Assembly: GCF_010586825.1 (NCBI RefSeq)
Contig: NZ_JAAAGB010000013.1
Span: 1-64,000, forward strand
Direction of reading: 5' to 3'
Length of the DNA stretch: 64,000 nt
Origin: Draconibacterium mangrovi
GTDB taxonomy: Bacteria; Bacteroidota; Bacteroidia; Bacteroidales; Prolixibacteraceae
Shown here in pieces: positions 37,183-47,870 of the stretch. The stretch's first letter is position 1, and each line of letters begins with the position of its first letter. The position numbers and the translations under genes were made by a program. A model generated the notes under the pieces. The model ran no database searches. It saw only the letters and a program-made list of their open reading frames with translations, and was not told where the DNA came from.

Positions 37183-37228
37183 TATTAGATTGAAAACCAG
37201 AATGCGGCTTACCCTATTTCAAAAAAAT

Positions 37229-37798
37229 ATGAAGAAACTGAGCGACGAAGAGTTGCTCGAACTGTTTCAGGAAAAACTTGAAACGGAATATCTGGGTGAG
37301 CTGTACACTCGTTATATGCATTTGGTTTACGGAGTGTGTTTGAAGTACTATAAAGATGTGGAACGGGCAAAAGATGCCGTAATCGAAATTTATGAAAAGC
37401 TGCAAACCGATCTTCCCAATCAGCAGGTAAAAAACTTTAAAAGTTGGCTATACGTAGTTACCAAAAACCATTGTTTAATGGAATTACGTAAAAACAAGTC
37501 GCGAAAAATTGTTTTAACCTCAAACGACGAGGAGTTGTCGGTTTTTATGGAAAATGAAGCGGAATTGCATCCTTTTGACAGAGAAGATAACAGCGAGGAA
37601 ACAGCAAAAGCGTTGGAAGATTGTATAGAGCGGTTGAAGGCAGAACAGAGGCAAAGTATCCGGTTGTTTTATTTTGAAAACAAAAGTTACCGTGAAATTG
37701 CCGACGAGTTAAAAGTCGAGATAAAAAAAATTAAGAGTTTGATTCAGAATGGTAAACGTAACCTGAAAATTTGTCTGGAAACAAAAAATGAGCAGTAA
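37229..37798 (+). CDS. RNA polymerase ECF-type sigma factor
   Basis: A 189-aa sigma-70-family factor. Region 2 is at about 18-60 (ELYTRYMHLVYGVCLKYYKD, then DAVIEIYEKL), and region 4 near the C-terminus (QRQSIRLFYFENKSYREIADELK) with the helix-turn-helix. I choose the ATG at 37229 because the open frame upstream runs into repeat DNA at 37163. The next gene overlaps its 3' end by 11 bases and looks like its anti-sigma factor. Divergent from the VWA gene, which may be among its targets. Confidence 0.88.
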   Translation: MKKLSDEELLELFQEKLETEYLGELYTRYMHLVYGVCLKYYKDVERAKDAVIEIYEKLQTDLPNQQVKNFKSWLYVVTKNHCLMELRKNKSRKIVLTSNDEELSVFMENEAELHPFDREDNSEETAKALEDCIERLKAEQRQSIRLFYFENKSYREIADELKVEIKKIKSLIQNGKRNLKICLETKNEQ

Positions 37799-39104
37799 TA
37801 AAAATCATATTGATAAGGAACTATTCAGGCGGTATCTGGCCAATGAAATGACAGATATCGAACGGAATGCTTTTGAAAAAGAGCTGCAAAAATATCCGTT
37901 TGAAGCAGAAGCTATGGATGGTTATGAAAGCGTTTCTTCTTCGAAATTCGAGTACGATTTGAATGATCTGTCCAAAAAAATCGCCAATAAAAAACGAAAT
38001 AGAAGTATACCCTATTTTGCCGCTGCTGCAACTATTCTGTTACTCATAACTTCGGGTATTATTTGGATGCAACTCAATCATGACCATCCAATTGATAAAG
38101 TAAGTGAGGTAAAAACGGAGAAGATGGAAGAAGAGCATTCTGAACCAGAGGAAAAAATAGTGCCTCAAGACGAGCCAGAAGTTAATACTAAAGTTGAAGT
38201 TACGAAAGAAACAGAGGCAACAGCAGATTCAAGAATACAACAACCAGCAGAAGAGCAAAATATTGAAATAGAAGAGCCCCAAACAATAATTACCGAAGAT
38301 GAAATTATAGTTGATGATCTTGCCGAAAATGAAGCCATTGCTGAAACTACACCGATACAAACAGCAGAAGAGGATTTGAAGCAAAACACAGAATTAAAAC
38401 TTATTGAGAAACAAAAAGAAATTGAATTAGCACAAACTCAGCCCGCGCCTGTACTACTTTCAAAAAGTGCCACAACAAAAGACAATATCATCCGTGGACA
38501 GATTCTATCCGACAGCGACGGACTGCCACTTCCGGGGGTATCCGTTGTTGAAAAGGGAACAAGCAATGGCACTATAACAGATATTGAAGGTAATTTCCAA
38601 ATGCAACTTGAAAACGACAGCAATCCTGTTGTTGCCAGTTTTATTGGAATGGAATCAGCAGAGTTTCATCCACAAAAAGATTCCGACAATATCATAAAGC
38701 TAACCGATGACGTGGTGGGGTTAAGCGAAGTTGTTGTGATTGGATATGGAACCCAGAAAAAAGAAAGTGTAACCGGCTCTACCACTATAATTAATGATGA
38801 GCCTTTAAACTCGGCTGCCACTCCGGTAGACGGAATAACTGAATACAAGGTTTATCTAAAAGAAAAGGCTGTTCTGCCGGCGGATTATGAAACGGATAAA
38901 GTGGTTGTAAAACTCCGCCTCTCCCTGGACAGTTCTGGAGAAATTCAGGATATTGTAAACCTGAATGATGCCGATGAAAAATTCTTTGAGTTGGCAAAAG
39001 AGATTGTACTTAACGGACCGAAATGGACCCCGGCAATCAGGGATAACCGCAAGGTGGACTCAAAAGTAACATTACGAGTGGTTTTCAAAAAGTCCGACAA
39101 TTAA
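37788..39104 (+). CDS. Anti-sigma-like membrane protein fused to CarboxypepD_reg and TonB-like domains
   Basis: A 438-aa single-pass protein. Residues 1-70 resemble the cytoplasmic part of ECF anti-sigma factors (ELFRRYLANEMTDIERNAFE), a membrane helix spans about 75-96, a Glu/Thr-rich periplasmic stalk runs about 100-225, a carboxypeptidase-regulatory-like domain about 234-308, the SusC plug signature SEVVVIGYGTQKKESVTG about 313-330, and a TonB C-terminal-like fold about 352-435 (VVVKLRLSLDSSGEIQDIV; GPKWTPAI). It overlaps the sigma gene, implying coupled expression. It may signal from outer-membrane or TonB contacts to the sigma factor; this is inference. Confidence 0.85.
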   Translation: MSSNKNHIDKELFRRYLANEMTDIERNAFEKELQKYPFEAEAMDGYESVSSSKFEYDLNDLSKKIANKKRNRSIPYFAAAATILLLITSGIIWMQLNHDHPIDKVSEVKTEKMEEEHSEPEEKIVPQDEPEVNTKVEVTKETEATADSRIQQPAEEQNIEIEEPQTIITEDEIIVDDLAENEAIAETTPIQTAEEDLKQNTELKLIEKQKEIELAQTQPAPVLLSKSATTKDNIIRGQILSDSDGLPLPGVSVVEKGTSNGTITDIEGNFQMQLENDSNPVVASFIGMESAEFHPQKDSDNIIKLTDDVVGLSEVVVIGYGTQKKESVTGSTTIINDEPLNSAATPVDGITEYKVYLKEKAVLPADYETDKVVVKLRLSLDSSGEIQDIVNLNDADEKFFELAKEIVLNGPKWTPAIRDNRKVDSKVTLRVVFKKSDN

Positions 39105-39550
39105 CTTTCACCGCTCGAATGATCGCTGATAATCACCCACTCCCCATCAATCATTTGAATAACCAGTGTAAAATGGCCTGCCAAATCGCCAATTTCGCGG
39201 GTTAACTCAAAACGCCCGATTAGAAAAACCGTTTTGGTATCAATTTTACTGATATCTAGAATTTTGAATTCAAGGTGTCCCATTGCAGTTTTATCAGGGT
39301 ATCCTTTTTTGTAGCTATCCAGCGTGGCCTGCCAACCGTATGTTGGTCCGCGCGAGCCCATAAAAACCAGCTTATCCGATTTCCAGTAGGTTTCCATAAA
39401 CTTTTCAAGATTGCCCTCGTTCCACGCTTCTGCCTGTTTATCAAGCAACGACAGAATATGCTGCTTTTCGCTTTTTGTGATTTTTTCCTGAGCAAATTCC
39501 GTAATAAAAAACAACGAAAGGATTACGCTGATAAAAAAAGTCCGTGTCAT
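39101..39550 (-). CDS. Secreted NTF2-like (DUF4440/SnoaL-type) protein
   Basis: A 149-aa protein with signal peptide MTRTFFISVILSLFFITEFA and an NTF2-like cone fold typical of DUF4440: LLDKQAEAWNEGNLEKFMETYW, then SDKLVFMGSRGPTYGW and the C-terminal strand GHFTLVIQMIDGEWVIISDHSS. These small domains bind ligands or act as enzymes; no specific role can be assigned. Its 3' end overlaps that of the anti-sigma-like gene by 4 bases (convergent). Confidence 0.85.
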   Translation of the reverse strand: MTRTFFISVILSLFFITEFAQEKITKSEKQHILSLLDKQAEAWNEGNLEKFMETYWKSDKLVFMGSRGPTYGWQATLDSYKKGYPDKTAMGHLEFKILDISKIDTKTVFLIGRFELTREIGDLAGHFTLVIQMIDGEWVIISDHSSGES

Positions 39551-39621
39551 AAAAATGATTTATAGAATTGAGTGTTGAAAATAGTGTATTTTTAAAGCTC
39601 ACATTCATCAAACAAATAAAA

Positions 39622-40734
39622 ATGTTACGAATCTTTTTGTTTTTCCTGCTGTTTCTGACTGTTTGTTCCGCGTTTTCGCAACGACTGCGCGATTACGATA
39701 TCATACCCGGAGTTATGATTCCCGGTGCGTTAAATGCCATTACCGATGTGGAAGGCGTAAAAGTTGGCCATACAACAATTGTTGAAGGAGAAAATATTCG
39801 TACCGGTGTCACTGCCATTATCCCGCATCCCGGAGACATTTTTCAGGAGAAAGTACCTGCTGCCATTTATATCGGAAATGGTTTTGGCAAACTGGCCGGA
39901 TACAGCCAGGTAGAAGAGTTGGGAAATATTGAAACTCCTATCGTATTAACCAACACATTGAGCGTTCCTACGGCCTGCAATGCTTTGATTACTTACACGT
40001 TGAATCGGAATAAAGATGTTCGTTCGGTAAATGCAGTGGTTGGCGAAACCAACGACGGCTGGTTAAACGATATCAGGGGCCGCCATGTAAAGGAGGACCA
40101 CGTTTTGAGTGCTATTGAATCAGCCACAAACGGGCCGGTTGCAGAAGGAAATGTGGGTGCCGGAACGGGTACAATATGTTTTGGATTTAAGGGCGGAATC
40201 GGAACTTCATCGAGAGTTTTACCTGATAACCTGGGCGCTTATACCGTTGGTGTTTTGGTACAGACTAATTTTGGAGGTGTTTTAAAGATCGATGATTTTA
40301 ATGCCGGCGAGGCTTTGGGAAAATTCCCTTTTAGCGAATCGATACGCAACCAGGAAGATGGCTCTTGTATGATCGTGGTGGCGACTGACGCACCAATCGG
40401 TCCGCGCAACCTGAAACGCCTGGCAAAAAGAGCGATGTTGGGATTGGCAAAAACCGGTGGAATTGCATCGAACGGAAGCGGCGATTATGTTATTGCCTTT
40501 TCTACAGCCAAGGAAAACCGGATTCCGTATAATTTCGAAAATCCTGTACTGGCGATACAAGAACTTCATAACGATAAAATGTCTCCTCTGTTTCTGGCTA
40601 CCATTGAAGCTACCGAAGAAGCGATTTTAAACTCACTGGTGGCTGCAAAAACGACAACGGGAAGAGATGGGCATAAAATTGAAGCCTTACCGATTGAAAA
40701 AATCGTTGAGCTTCGTAAAAATACAGCGCGATAA
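39622..40734 (+). CDS. P1 family peptidase (DmpA/L-aminopeptidase D-esterase type)
   Basis: A 370-aa secreted N-terminal-nucleophile hydrolase, signal peptide MLRIFLFFLLFLTVCSAFS from the ATG at 39622 (a GTG at 39568 would bury the signal). Conserved DmpA-family parts are present: YDIIPGVMIPGALNAITDVEGVKVGHTT in pieces, VGAGTGTICFGFKGGIGT, and the autoprocessing region IASNGSGDY where the new N-terminal Ser nucleophile forms. Members remove N-terminal residues from D- or L-peptides and amides. Transcribed divergently from the NTF2-like gene. Confidence 0.93.
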   Translation: MLRIFLFFLLFLTVCSAFSQRLRDYDIIPGVMIPGALNAITDVEGVKVGHTTIVEGENIRTGVTAIIPHPGDIFQEKVPAAIYIGNGFGKLAGYSQVEELGNIETPIVLTNTLSVPTACNALITYTLNRNKDVRSVNAVVGETNDGWLNDIRGRHVKEDHVLSAIESATNGPVAEGNVGAGTGTICFGFKGGIGTSSRVLPDNLGAYTVGVLVQTNFGGVLKIDDFNAGEALGKFPFSESIRNQEDGSCMIVVATDAPIGPRNLKRLAKRAMLGLAKTGGIASNGSGDYVIAFSTAKENRIPYNFENPVLAIQELHNDKMSPLFLATIEATEEAILNSLVAAKTTTGRDGHKIEALPIEKIVELRKNTAR

Positions 40735-40740
40735 TGCGAT

Positions 40741-40774
40741 TTTGAAATTAAACTTTCTTCTGGCATATACTTTG
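40741..40774 (+). promoter_or_regulatory. Candidate promoter of the SIMPL gene
   Basis: TTTG (40741-40744), 21 bases, then TATACTTTG (40766-40774), one base longer than TAnnTTTG. A start site near 40781 would give a leader of about 50 bases. Confidence 0.4.
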
Positions 40775-40830
40775 TAACTTTACGGATTCAAAGTAACAGA
40801 CAAACAGTTAAAATCATTAAAAATTAAGTC

Positions 40831-41556
40831 ATGAAGAAAATTATTTTATCACTGGCCATTATCGTTTTTGCATTCGGTTCATTTGCACAAAATAATCAAG
40901 GTGGAATTATTACTGTTGAAGGAAAATCATCAGTTAAGTTAGCTCCTGAAGATATATCGTTCACTGTAAATTTTAGTGTGAAAAGCGAAAACTACAAGGA
41001 ATGTGCAGAAATGTCTGTTGAAAAAATGGACGAAATCAAGAAACTTTTTATAGAAAACGGAATTGACGAGGAGCTGATAAAAACAAACAGTTTTTCAATC
41101 CGCGAAGTACAAAAATACGATCCTGAACTGCGGCAGTCGGTATTTGAAGGCTATGAGGCAAACATTCCGGTGACCATTCGTACCAAAAAAGATTATGAAA
41201 AGAATGATAAAATCTTTGAATTGATTAAAGATAATCTGCAGTCGAATTTCAATCTGAATTTTGCGCTTTCGGAAGAACAAATGGAAACGGTAAAAGAAAA
41301 ACTCATTCAGCTGGCCGTAGAAGATGCCAAACAGAAAGCAACCGTGATTGCTAAAAGCGCCGAAGTTAAATTAGGCAAAATCAAATCGATTCAATACGGA
41401 GAGCCCAGAATGGTTGGGCCATACAATACAAACATGGAACTTATGCGCGCAGAATCGATGCCTGTCATGAGTGCAGCAAAAGCTGATATTACTTCAGTGC
41501 TTTCGCCCGACGAAATTGAAATGCGCACAAACATTGTTATTGCCTGGGAGATATAA
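40831..41556 (+). CDS. SIMPL domain-containing (DUF541) periplasmic protein
   Basis: A 241-aa secreted protein, signal peptide MKKIILSLAIIVFAFGSFA, with the SIMPL/DUF541 fold: ITVEGKSSVKLAPEDISFTVNFSV, then repeated strands and the NLNFALSEEQMETVKEKLIQLAVEDAKQKA helix region read in two parts. Bacterial relatives (YggE, BP26) are periplasmic or surface proteins linked to oxidative stress, and here the neighbour beyond a shared terminator is katG. Whether the two are related functionally cannot be told from sequence. Confidence 0.9.
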   Translation: MKKIILSLAIIVFAFGSFAQNNQGGIITVEGKSSVKLAPEDISFTVNFSVKSENYKECAEMSVEKMDEIKKLFIENGIDEELIKTNSFSIREVQKYDPELRQSVFEGYEANIPVTIRTKKDYEKNDKIFELIKDNLQSNFNLNFALSEEQMETVKEKLIQLAVEDAKQKATVIAKSAEVKLGKIKSIQYGEPRMVGPYNTNMELMRAESMPVMSAAKADITSVLSPDEIEMRTNIVIAWEI

Positions 41557-41582
41557 GATTACAATTAGCAAAAAGACATAAA

Positions 41583-41616
41583 AAAGGCTGTCCAAAATAA
41601 GTATTGGACAGCCTTT
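41583..41616. terminator. Bidirectional terminator between SIMPL gene and katG
   Basis: Stem AAAGGCTGTCCA / TGGACAGCCTTT with A-rich and T-rich flanks, between two convergent genes. Confidence 0.8.
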
Positions 41617-41636
41617 ATATTTATAAGAGCTATTGC

Positions 41637-44071
<2,435 letters not shown>

Positions 44072-44686
44072 ATGGCAATTACAGTTCATCCCGAGGCGAA
44101 AGCCTTGATTTTTGATTTAGACGGAACCTTGTCGAACTCGCTTCCGGTGCATTTGGAAACCTGGAAAATAGTGGCGAAAAAATATAATTTTGATTTTGAC
44201 CCGAATATTATTCATGAAATGACAGGTCGCCCGACCATTGAATTTGCCAAACGAATTGTTGAGCAATACAAAGTGGATGAACAGCCCGAAATACTTGTTC
44301 GCCTGAAACAACAAGCATTTTGGGACTCGGCGCATTTGCTTGAACCAATTGAAGAGGTGATTTCGATTGTAAAAAATTACCACGGGAAACTGCCCATGTC
44401 GGTAGGAACCGGTGCAAGCGGAAAAAGTGCCGAAGTGCAGTTAAAAGAACTGGGTATTCGCGAATATTTCGATTTTGTGGTTTCAGCCGACGATGTGCAG
44501 AAACACAAACCTCACCCTGAGACCTTTGTAAAATGTGCGGAATTGATGGGTGTTGAACCACAACTTTGCCAGGTTTTCGAAGACGGAGATTTGGGAATTT
44601 CTGCTGCCAAAGAAGTTGGAATGTTTGTTACCGACGTGCGTGAACATATTGTTTATGGCGACTGGGCAATGACTGAAAACAAGTAA
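44072..44686 (+). CDS. HAD-superfamily phosphatase (beta-phosphoglucomutase-like)
   Basis: A 204-aa cytoplasmic HAD hydrolase: motif I FDLDGTLSNS (D15, D17), a helical cap, motif II VGTGAS, motif III Lys in VQKHKPHPE and motif IV FEDGDLGISAA. It most resembles small sugar-phosphate phosphatases/phosphomutases. Substrate unknown. The AEC permease starts 10 bases after its stop, so they form an operon. Confidence 0.88.
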   Translation: MAITVHPEAKALIFDLDGTLSNSLPVHLETWKIVAKKYNFDFDPNIIHEMTGRPTIEFAKRIVEQYKVDEQPEILVRLKQQAFWDSAHLLEPIEEVISIVKNYHGKLPMSVGTGASGKSAEVQLKELGIREYFDFVVSADDVQKHKPHPETFVKCAELMGVEPQLCQVFEDGDLGISAAKEVGMFVTDVREHIVYGDWAMTENK

Positions 44687-44696
44687 AACGGGATTT

Positions 44697-45626
44697 ATGG
44701 CACATTTTCTACTGGCCCTGAAGACTGTTGCGCCCCTGTTTCTCGTTATCTTTACCGGAACGCTTTTTTCGCGTACAAAAGCGGCTCACGGGCCGTGGGT
44801 TGATGTGCTGAACAAATACGCGCTGTGGATCGGATTCCCGGCACTGGTTGTTGCATCGCTGATGCACCTCGACCCGCAAGGCGAATCCTATACACAACTC
44901 ATTCTTATTAATTCGGCTTATATTGCGACGTGCATGTTACTGGCCTTCCCCATCGCGCGGATTTTTAAATTTTCAAAGCGTTTACGCAGTTCACTGTTCC
45001 TTATCCTATCATTTGGGAACGTGGCTTACCTCGGCATCCCGGTTCTTCGCAGCAGCTTTGGCGACGATATTTTGCCGGTAGCTGCCGTTTTATCTGCGGT
45101 ATATGTTTTCTGGCTGCTTACGCTTGGTGTAATTCTTATCGAATCTACTGGAGAAGAATCAATTCGGCCGAAGAAATTAATGTTGAGTCTGGTCAAAAAC
45201 CCATTGCTGATCTCCGTTTTTGTAGGTGTAGCTATCGTACTGTTTCAAATAAAAGTCCCGACGTTTATCGATAAAACCGTCAGCCTTTTTGCCGAATCGG
45301 TAACAGCTATCGTACTATTCTCTCTGGGGATATTCCTGGGGCAAAATAAAATTGGCGCTCCCCGCGAATGGATCCGGGTTTTCGGTTTTGTTATTGTTAC
45401 CATGATCATTCTTCCTTTGCTGCTCCAATTTAGCATCCGAACTGCCGGTTTAAACGATCTTCAGTTTAAAGCCACTATTCTCGATTCGGCAATGCCACTA
45501 GGACTAACGCCGTATGCGCTGGCCGTTCAGTATAAACTGGAAACAAAACTAGTAGCACGAATTGTGGTGCTGGGCACACTGCTTTCGGTAATTATTATTC
45601 CGCTTTGGATAGCTTTCCTTGGATAA
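44697..45626 (+). CDS. AEC-family transporter
   Basis: A 309-aa inner-membrane permease of the auxin efflux carrier family with about ten transmembrane segments arranged as two five-helix halves; the FGNVAYLGIPVL and DSAMPLGLTPYALA segments are the conserved crossover regions. Bacterial members often carry organic acids such as malate. Preceded by GGGA at 44690. Downstream lies the family-D hairpin (45639-45711). Confidence 0.9.
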   Translation: MAHFLLALKTVAPLFLVIFTGTLFSRTKAAHGPWVDVLNKYALWIGFPALVVASLMHLDPQGESYTQLILINSAYIATCMLLAFPIARIFKFSKRLRSSLFLILSFGNVAYLGIPVLRSSFGDDILPVAAVLSAVYVFWLLTLGVILIESTGEESIRPKKLMLSLVKNPLLISVFVGVAIVLFQIKVPTFIDKTVSLFAESVTAIVLFSLGIFLGQNKIGAPREWIRVFGFVIVTMIILPLLLQFSIRTAGLNDLQFKATILDSAMPLGLTPYALAVQYKLETKLVARIVVLGTLLSVIIIPLWIAFLG

Positions 45627-45638
45627 GAAATAATTTCT

Positions 45639-45711
45639 CGCAGATTTCGCTGATGCCACAGATTTCTTCCGGATTAAAATTTCTTATCTGCGTAAATCCG
45701 CGAAATCTGCG
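45639..45711. repeat. CGCAGATTTCGC hairpin element (family D)
   Basis: Perfect 12-bp arms CGCAGATTTCGC (45639-45650) and GCGAAATCTGCG (45700-45711) around CCACAGATTTC and ATCTGCGTAAATCC. It fills the gap between two convergent genes: 12 bases after the AEC stop and 5 bases from the GTPase stop. It may serve both as a terminator. Confidence 0.8.
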
Positions 45712-45716
45712 TGCAA

Positions 45717-46643
45717 TTATATTTCAGGATTAAAGTCTAAAGCCAGCCCATCCAATTTCCCAATAAAAACAATATGACTTTCCGGTGCTTCCATAATTAA
45801 ATCGCCTTCTTCTAATTCAAAGCGGCCGCCCACTCCCTGCAAAATATATTCAAAAGGTTCGTTCTGGAAACACACCACACCTTTGCAGCGATAAATCCGG
45901 CTTTTATAAATGTCAAGCGTGTATTCCAGCCAGTAAAGGAAATCGGCCCGTTTTAACGGAGCAGAAAATGAAAGTGTTTTGGTTTGCACCAGCGCATGAT
46001 TGCTTTTGTACGAAAAAAAAGAATACGCATTAAACGAATGTTGTCTAAGGTCTTTCAGTTTCAGTTCTTTTGCTACTCCGAAACTTGCTGATTGAATTTT
46101 GGCCAAAGGAGCCAGTTTATTCATTCTTTCAGTAAGTTCCTCTTGCTGCTTTTCATCCAGGCTTTCGGTTTTGTTTAGCAAAATAAGGTCTGCAATAGTT
46201 AACTGTTTGTATGCCATCTCCTCTTCCGGTAGATCATCAAAGTTCAAGGCATCAACCAAACAAATCGCGCCGTTGTATTCGTAGAGTTCTTTTAGATCTT
46301 CATCAGCAAAAAAAGGTTGAATTACAGGTGCCGGATCGGCAATTCCGGTGGTTTCAATCAACAGATGATCCACATTCGGGAAACGCTCAGCCAGTTCCTT
46401 TAGTACCAGCTCGTACTCGTCGGAAATGGAGCAGCAAATACAGCCCTGTTTCAATTCGAACATCTGGCTGGCATCAACACCTTTTATCAGTTTCGTGTCG
46501 ATGGGAACAGCACCAAATTCGTTTTCTACCAAAGCAAACTGAGTGTCGGAATTTGATTTCAGCAGGAAGTTGATAAAAGTAGTCTTCCCGGCCCCAAGGA
46601 AGCCGGTGATTATGGTTACTGGTATTTTATTTTTGTGCTCCAA
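45717..46643 (-). CDS. G3E-family GTPase (CobW/YjiA-like metallochaperone)
   Basis: A cytoplasmic GTPase of the CobW/YjiA group (308 aa with this start). Walker A is GFLGAGKTTF (about 14-23), the metal-binding CxCC motif is CICC (68-71), Walker B-like IETTGIADP and the guanine motif NKTE follow, and a CobW C-terminal domain ends the chain. Such proteins insert Zn, Co or Fe into enzymes. No ATG is available in frame before Walker A; I use the TTG at 46643. The open frame continues upstream only through repeat DNA (46670-46770), which is probably not translated. Confidence 0.85.
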   Translation of the reverse strand: MEHKNKIPVTIITGFLGAGKTTFINFLLKSNSDTQFALVENEFGAVPIDTKLIKGVDASQMFELKQGCICCSISDEYELVLKELAERFPNVDHLLIETTGIADPAPVIQPFFADEDLKELYEYNGAICLVDALNFDDLPEEEMAYKQLTIADLILLNKTESLDEKQQEELTERMNKLAPLAKIQSASFGVAKELKLKDLRQHSFNAYSFFSYKSNHALVQTKTLSFSAPLKRADFLYWLEYTLDIYKSRIYRCKGVVCFQNEPFEYILQGVGGRFELEEGDLIMEAPESHIVFIGKLDGLALDFNPEI

Positions 46644-46669
46644 TCTATTTTTTCTAATTCGAAGATATT

Positions 46670-46770
46670 CACCCCTCGCCCTTCGGGCACTCCCCTCAAC
46701 GAGGGGAGATTGTTCTTTTTTCAAAACAGGATTTCGCTTGCGACTTGAAGCTTGTACCTTGCAACTACAA
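46670..46770. repeat. Composite interspersed repeats upstream of the GTPase
   Basis: 46670-46722 holds CACCCCTCGCCCTTCGGGCA and CTCCCCTCAACGAGGGGAG (as at 37095 and 50488); 46731-46770 holds CGACTTGAAGCTTGTACC and CTTGCAACTACA (as in the SGNH gene). The right end overlaps the last two codons of the TauE gene (stop 46765-46767), another case of repeat DNA at a stop codon. Confidence 0.65.
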
Positions 46771-47517
46771 TACCCCAAACAAATTCAAAATCACAATCAG
46801 CATGGCCAGAATCAATACGTAACGCACATATTTTGCGCCTCCTTTTACCGTAAAGTTGGCGCCCAGCCATGCGCCGAACATATTGCCGGCAGCCAGTATT
46901 AAACCCGCAACAATGTCAACTTGTTTATTATAAATAAATATCCCGAGGGAAAACACGGTGTAAATTAAAACAATAAAAACCTTTATTGCATTGGCGCGCA
47001 CCAGGTTATGTCCACAGCCCAAAACCAACCCGGCGAGCAGAAAAAATCCCACGCCCATCTGAATAAATCCACCGAATAAACCGATTGCAAAAAAAATGAT
47101 GTATTGCAGCGGCGACGGTTTGGGATTAACCTTCCCAATCTGATCGGTAATCCATACTTCGGGTTTTAAAACCACCAGCAGCAACAAAACCACCATTAGC
47201 ACGGCGATAATATTTTTTAAAAGCTTGGGATCAATTTCAACGGCAAACAACGCACCAATTATCGACCCGACAATGGCAGGTATTGCCAGCCGGTAATCCT
47301 TTGTAAAATCAAGTACTTTTTTCTGTTTGAACGTTTTTACGGCAATAACATTTTGCAGTAAAATGGCGATTCGGTTGGTGCCATTGGCAATATTGGCCGG
47401 TAAGCCGATAAACATCAGCAAAGGGATGGTTAGCATAGAGCCGCCCCCTGCAGTGGTGTTAATAAATCCGGCGGCAATTCCGGTTCCAACGAGTGCCAGT
47501 ATCATGTACCATTCCAT
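46765..47517 (-). CDS. TauE/SafE-family sulfite exporter-like permease
   Basis: A 250-aa inner-membrane protein with about seven to eight transmembrane segments and the TauE/SafE features GTGIAAGFINTTAGGGSMLTIPLL (read in two parts) and a second-half GGFIQMGVGFFLL. Members export sulfite, organosulfonates or related anions; the substrate is unknown here. ATG at 47517. Same strand as the GTPase but 121 bases of repeat DNA separate them. Confidence 0.9.
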   Translation of the reverse strand: MEWYMILALVGTGIAAGFINTTAGGGSMLTIPLLMFIGLPANIANGTNRIAILLQNVIAVKTFKQKKVLDFTKDYRLAIPAIVGSIIGALFAVEIDPKLLKNIIAVLMVVLLLLVVLKPEVWITDQIGKVNPKPSPLQYIIFFAIGLFGGFIQMGVGFFLLAGLVLGCGHNLVRANAIKVFIVLIYTVFSLGIFIYNKQVDIVAGLILAAGNMFGAWLGANFTVKGGAKYVRYVLILAMLIVILNLFGVL

Positions 47518-47520
47518 ATT

Positions 47521-47690
47521 CAGATCTTTAAGTTTCGAGCCGAGAGTTCCGAGTTTCGAGTATCAAGGATACAACTTAACAACTAATCAGTTTAACAATT
47601 GGTTTTAAATTCACGCTCCTTCCACCTATTGGTGTTCAGCATATTTTTTTACCACAGAGTTACACCGAGAAGTCACAGAGTTTCACTGAG
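47521..47690. repeat. Repeat remnants in the TauE-glyA gap
   Basis: 47530-47565 carries GTTTCGAGCCGAGAGTTCCG and GAGTTTCGAGTATC (AGCTT-like family remnant); 47648-47690 carries ACCACAGAGTTACACCGAG and AAGTCACAGAGTTTCACTGAG pieces of a CACAGAG-type interspersed repeat. No gene is seen in 47518-47870. Confidence 0.55.
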
Positions 47691-47814
47691 CACGAAATTC
47701 GATTTTAATTTTACAGTTCAGCAATTTAACAATTTCATTTTCGTAAAGCTACAATGCACTTTTGTTTTTCTTACCGCATTACTCACAACTTAACCAATTC
47801 ACCCCTTTAAAATG

Positions 47815-47848
47815 GAAAAAGCCCGAAAATAATTCCGGGCTTTTATAT
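47815..47848. terminator. Terminator downstream of glyA
   Basis: Stem AAAAGCCCGAA / TTCCGGGCTTTT with A-run before and T-run after; positioned 23 bases beyond the glyA stop on the minus strand. Confidence 0.82.
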
Positions 47849-47870
47849 GCTTTAACTTGTTAGATCAATA

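Noticed and set aside
37163-37228. Extended N-terminus of the ECF sigma factor from a TTG at 37163.
   Set aside because: The start lies inside an interspersed repeat and the extra residues are outside the sigma fold.
46644-46778. N-terminal extension of the G3E GTPase (MGYCSCKV...).
   Set aside because: It begins with TTG inside a repeat and is encoded by two repeat families; Walker A normally lies within about 15 residues of the N-terminus.
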